A DNA stretch of 7,968 bases from Chloroflexota bacterium (lineage in GTDB: Bacteria; Chloroflexota; Dehalococcoidia; DSTF01; JACRBR01). The translations under genes and the position numbers were made by a program. Positions 6,416 through 7,968 of the stretch are shown here, piece after piece. Each line of letters opens with the position of its first letter. Position 1 is the first letter of the stretch. The notes under the pieces were generated by a model. The model saw nothing but the letters and a program-made list of their open reading frames with translations. It ran no database searches and was not told the origin of the DNA. Where the stretch lies: positions 1 through 7,968 of the forward strand of contig JANXYW010000074.1 of NCBI GenBank assembly GCA_025355835.1. The letters are read 5' to 3'.

Positions 6416-6446
6416 AGACGCCCACTTCGGTGGGCGTTTTCGTTTA
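6416..6446 (+). terminator. Intrinsic terminator of the CAP lipoprotein gene
   Basis: ACGCCCAC (6418-6425) and GTGGGCGT (6430-6437) form a perfect 8-base GC-rich stem closed by the stable UUCG tetraloop, followed by TTTTCGTTT. It begins 25 bases after the lipoprotein stop codon. The T-rich tail lies only on the right, so it acts on rightward transcripts. Confidence 0.93.
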
Positions 6447-6454
6447 CGCCTCGA

Positions 6455-6484
6455 ATTCACCGCAGAGCCGCAGCGAGCGCAGAG
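6455..6484 (+). repeat. Repeat unit A, forward arm
   Basis: Thirty bases starting ATTCACCGCAGAG, matching the reverse complement of 6806-6835 at 29 positions, with one C/A difference at 6474. It is the outermost pair of the island. Confidence 0.85.
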
Positions 6485-6500
6485 AGGGTCTTGGGGAAGT

Positions 6501-6530
6501 TTCACCACAGAGATCACAGAGAACACGGAG
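6501..6530 (+). repeat. Repeat unit B, forward arm
   Basis: TTCAC then CACAGAG-type heptamers at an exact 9-base period. It matches the reverse complement of 6713-6742 at 28 of 30 positions; both differences are A/G. Confidence 0.85.
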
Positions 6531-6538
6531 GTTCAGGA

Positions 6539-6572
6539 GGTTCACCGCGAAGGCGCGAAGAGCGCGAAGGTT
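6539..6572 (+). repeat. Repeat unit C, forward arm
   Basis: GGTTCACCGCGAAGG followed by two more CGCGAAG heptamers. All 34 bases are identical to the reverse complement of 6759-6792, the only perfect pair in the island. Confidence 0.9.
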
Positions 6573-6577
6573 TGCCA

Positions 6578-6603
6578 GGTTCCCCGGCGGAGAGCGCCGA
6601 GAG
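6578..6603 (+). repeat. Degenerate unit E
   Basis: GGTTCCCC followed by GGCGGAGAG and CGCCGAGAG at a 9-base spacing looks like a decayed copy of the same unit plan. I see no mirrored partner on the right side. Confidence 0.4.
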
Positions 6604-6620
6604 ATGAAGGACCTACAACC

Positions 6621-6650
6621 ACTGTCGTCCTCGAACGAAGCGAAGGACCT
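6621..6650. repeat. REP-like palindrome D
   Basis: GTCCT (6627-6631) and AGGAC (6644-6648) flank CGAACGAAGCGA. The wording GTCGTCCTcgaaCGAAGCGAAGGACC resembles another interspersed element that I recall from environmental genomes (TCATCCTGAGCGAAGCGAAG type). The nonamer GAAGGACCT recurs at 6606-6614 and 6642-6650. Confidence 0.5.
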
Positions 6651-6712
6651 TGCCGCGCGTACCACCGCGCAACCGCCAGCAAGCACGAATCTCCGTCCTG
6701 CCCCAAGCCCTA

Positions 6713-6742
6713 CTCCGTGTCCTCCGTGATCTCTGTGGTGAA
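6713..6742 (-). repeat. Repeat unit B', inverted arm
   Basis: Inverted partner of the unit at 6501-6530, with two differences in 30. It is placed before C' rather than after it, breaking mirror order. Confidence 0.85.
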
Positions 6743-6758
6743 CCTCGCACCCCCCAAC

Positions 6759-6792
6759 AACCTTCGCGCTCTTCGCGCCTTCGCGGTGAACC
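6759..6792 (-). repeat. Repeat unit C', inverted arm
   Basis: Perfect 34-base inverted partner of 6539-6572. The 186 bases between the arms contain relics E and D and unit B'. Confidence 0.9.
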
Positions 6793-6805
6793 TAACGCCC
6801 GCGAC

Positions 6806-6835
6806 CTCTGCGCTCTCTGCGGCTCTGCGGTGAAT
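6806..6835 (-). repeat. Repeat unit A', inverted arm
   Basis: Inverted partner of 6455-6484, ending TCTGCGGTGAAT. It closes the island about 97 bases before the M16 peptidase start. Confidence 0.85.
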
Positions 6836-6882
6836 CCAACCCGTCCTTGACTGGCGCTCTGTGGCGAGGCGACCCCCCGCGC

Positions 6883-6888
6883 TACACT
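6883..6888 (+). promoter_or_regulatory. Possible -10 box of the M16 peptidase gene
   Basis: TACACT matches TATAAT at four of six positions, 44 bases before the ATG. TTGACT at 6847-6852 is a good -35 sequence but lies 30 bases away, too far to pair with it, so the promoter call is weak. Confidence 0.3.
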
Positions 6889-6931
6889 CAACCGTCGCAC
6901 GCTGCCCCCACCAGACACACACAGGAGAACG

Positions 6932-7968
6932 ATGGAAGGCCACGGCTACCGCCGCACCACGCTCGATAACGGGCTTCGCGTCGTCACCGAGACGATGCCC
7001 AGCACGCGATCGGTAGCCGTCAGCATCTACGTGGGCGCTGGCTCCCGCTACGAGACCCCGGAGCAGGCGGGCATGTCGCACCTCCTCGAGCACTTGCTCT
7101 TCAAGGGCACGACGAAGCGCCCCACGCCGCAGGAAATCTCCGAACTGATCGAGGGCGTCGGCGGCGTCATGAACGCCGGCACCGACCGCGAGCTGACCGT
7201 GTACTACGCCAAGGTCGCCCGCATGCACTTCGACCGCGCCGCCGATGTGCTCACGGACATGATCCGTAACCCGCTGATGGCCAACGAAGAACTCGAAAAG
7301 GAACGCAAGGTCGTCATCGAGGAGATCGCCTCGACCAGCGACTCGCCTGCGCAGCTCGTCGATGTGCTGCTCGATGCCACGATGTGGCCCGGACAGGCGC
7401 TCGGCCGCGACGTCGCCGGCAGCGAAGAGTCCGTCATCAGCCTGACACGCGAAGGTACGGTGGCATACCTCAAGCGGCAGTACGTGCCAAACAACATCGT
7501 CATCTCCGTCGCCGGTGCGGTGGAGCACGATGAAGTCGTCGCCGCCATGCGCAGCGCGCTCGGCGACTGGAAGCCTGGCAAGCCGTCGAACTGGTTCCCC
7601 GCCGTCAACGGCCAGCACGAGCCGCGCATCGCGGTGCAGTACAAGAAGACTGAACAGGCGCACATCGAGATCGCTGTTCACGCTATCTCCAGCCAGGATC
7701 CCGATCGATTCGCGCTGGATCTGATCAGCGTCATTCTCGGCGAAGGCATGAGCAGCCGGCTGTTCTTGGAGCTGCGCGAAAAGCGCGCGCTCTGCTACGA
7801 CGTCCATAGCTACGCCGCGCACTATCTCGACACGGGCTCCTTCGCCGTCTACGCCGCCGTCGATCCGAAGAAGGCGGTCGAAGCCGCAAAGGCCCTGATC
7901 GAAGAGCTGAGCCGCCTGCGCGCGAACGGCGTGACAGACGAAGAATTGCACAAGGCGAAAGAGCTATC
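6932..7968 (+). CDS. M16-family zinc metallopeptidase (C-terminus beyond right edge)
   Basis: A processing-peptidase-like M16B enzyme, the bacterial relatives of mitochondrial processing peptidase, which cleave peptides in a closed chamber usually formed by two subunits or halves. 345 residues are visible of about 410-430 typical. The inverted zinc motif is intact: HLLEH at 50-54 (ligands H50 and H54, base E53), with the third ligand E130 in ERKVVIEEI. Family landmarks follow in order: NGLRVV (13-18), GAGSRYET (35-42), GGVMNAGTDRELTVYYAK (77-94), LGRDVAGSEESV (about 157-168), YVPNNIVISVAGAV, and GEGMSSRLFLELREKRALCYDV. So this is an active-type subunit, not an inactive partner. It has no signal peptide and is probably cytoplasmic. 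AGGAG lies 4 bases before the ATG. The upstream terminator and repeats make it a separate transcription unit. Confidence 0.95.
   Translation, partial: MEGHGYRRTTLDNGLRVVTETMPSTRSVAVSIYVGAGSRYETPEQAGMSHLLEHLLFKGTTKRPTPQEISELIEGVGGVMNAGTDRELTVYYAKVARMHFDRAADVLTDMIRNPLMANEELEKERKVVIEEIASTSDSPAQLVDVLLDATMWPGQALGRDVAGSEESVISLTREGTVAYLKRQYVPNNIVISVAGAVEHDEVVAAMRSALGDWKPGKPSNWFPAVNGQHEPRIAVQYKKTEQAHIEIAVHAISSQDPDRFALDLISVILGEGMSSRLFLELREKRALCYDVHSYAAHYLDTGSFAVYAAVDPKKAVEAAKALIEELSRLRANGVTDEELHKAKEL

Larger units (their letters stand above)
6455..6835. repeat. Repeat island: three mirrored unit pairs plus relics
   Basis: An intergenic island with units in the order A, B, C, degenerate E, D, then B', C', A' inverted. 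Units A, B and C share one plan: TTCAC followed by three copies of a heptamer 8-9 bases apart. The heptamer differs between units: CGCAGAG-like in A, CACAGAG-like in B, CGCGAAG in C. From memory, such TTCACCRCRRAG motifs are scattered between genes in many environmental bacteria; they are non-coding and of unknown role. The B and C pairs cross each other, so this is not one simple palindrome. Confidence 0.85.

Noticed and set aside
6455..6835. CRISPR array
   Set aside because: Units differ from one another, are in both orientations, have no uniform spacers and no cas genes are nearby.
6455..6835. Insertion sequence or transposon ends
   Set aside because: No transposase frame lies between the inverted units and no target duplication is evident, so only non-autonomous repeats can be claimed.
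6710..7951. A 413-codon open frame on the minus strand opposite the M16 peptidase
   Set aside because: It mirrors a gene with an intact HLLEH zinc site and runs into the repeat island, where its end is made of repeat units. No domain is visible.

Overview
The window is a stretch of high-GC bacterial chromosome holding ordinary household and accessory genes. Starts are led by AGGAG-type ribosome binding sites. Two exported proteins carry lipobox signal peptides, and third codon positions are strongly G/C. Together these suit a free-living high-GC bacterium. The style of the lipoproteins (a Cys-Gly-Ser-Asp start followed by a Thr/Pro/Ala linker) and the repeat island make me lean towards Chloroflexota or a neighbouring environmental lineage. 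That is an impression, not a determination. No phage, plasmid, transposase, CRISPR or RNA gene is evident.

Layout, left to right. (1) Minus strand, 1-1468: a two-gene operon. A TetR-family repressor is followed, with a 4-base ATGA overlap, by a Rieske non-heme iron oxygenase that runs off the left edge and resembles KshA and Neverland/DAF-36 sterol enzymes. A TTGACA/GATACT promoter with a perfect 7-base inverted repeat lies directly over the TetR start, which looks leaderless. (2) Plus strand, 1656-3087: a lipoprotein with a Cys/His-containing domain of unknown function, then 25 bases later a six-helix membrane protein with a His-rich segment. (3) Plus strand, 3194-5464: a type II citrate synthase with unusual basic extensions at both ends, then after 6 bases an alpha/beta hydrolase. 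(4) 5465-5874: mostly non-coding, with competing hairpins and at most one doubtful short reading frame. (5) 5875-6390: a CAP/SCP-domain lipoprotein with a TTG start, closed by a textbook UUCG terminator. (6) 6447-6882: an island of mirrored repeats, including a perfect 34-base inverted pair. (7) 6932 to the right edge: an M16 zinc metallopeptidase, cut by the window end.

How the genes fit together. The TetR protein probably controls its own operon and hence the Rieske oxygenase, which would act on a sterol-like or other hydrophobic ring substrate. The lipoprotein and membrane protein probably form one envelope unit. Citrate synthase supplies the entry step of the TCA cycle, and the hydrolase is probably co-transcribed with it. 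The M16 peptidase and CAP lipoprotein look like independent transcription units separated by the terminator and repeat island. I found no clear new multi-gene system. The most unusual things are the repeat island, the unknown lipoprotein/membrane pair, the citrate synthase extensions and the leaderless, operator-covered TetR start.
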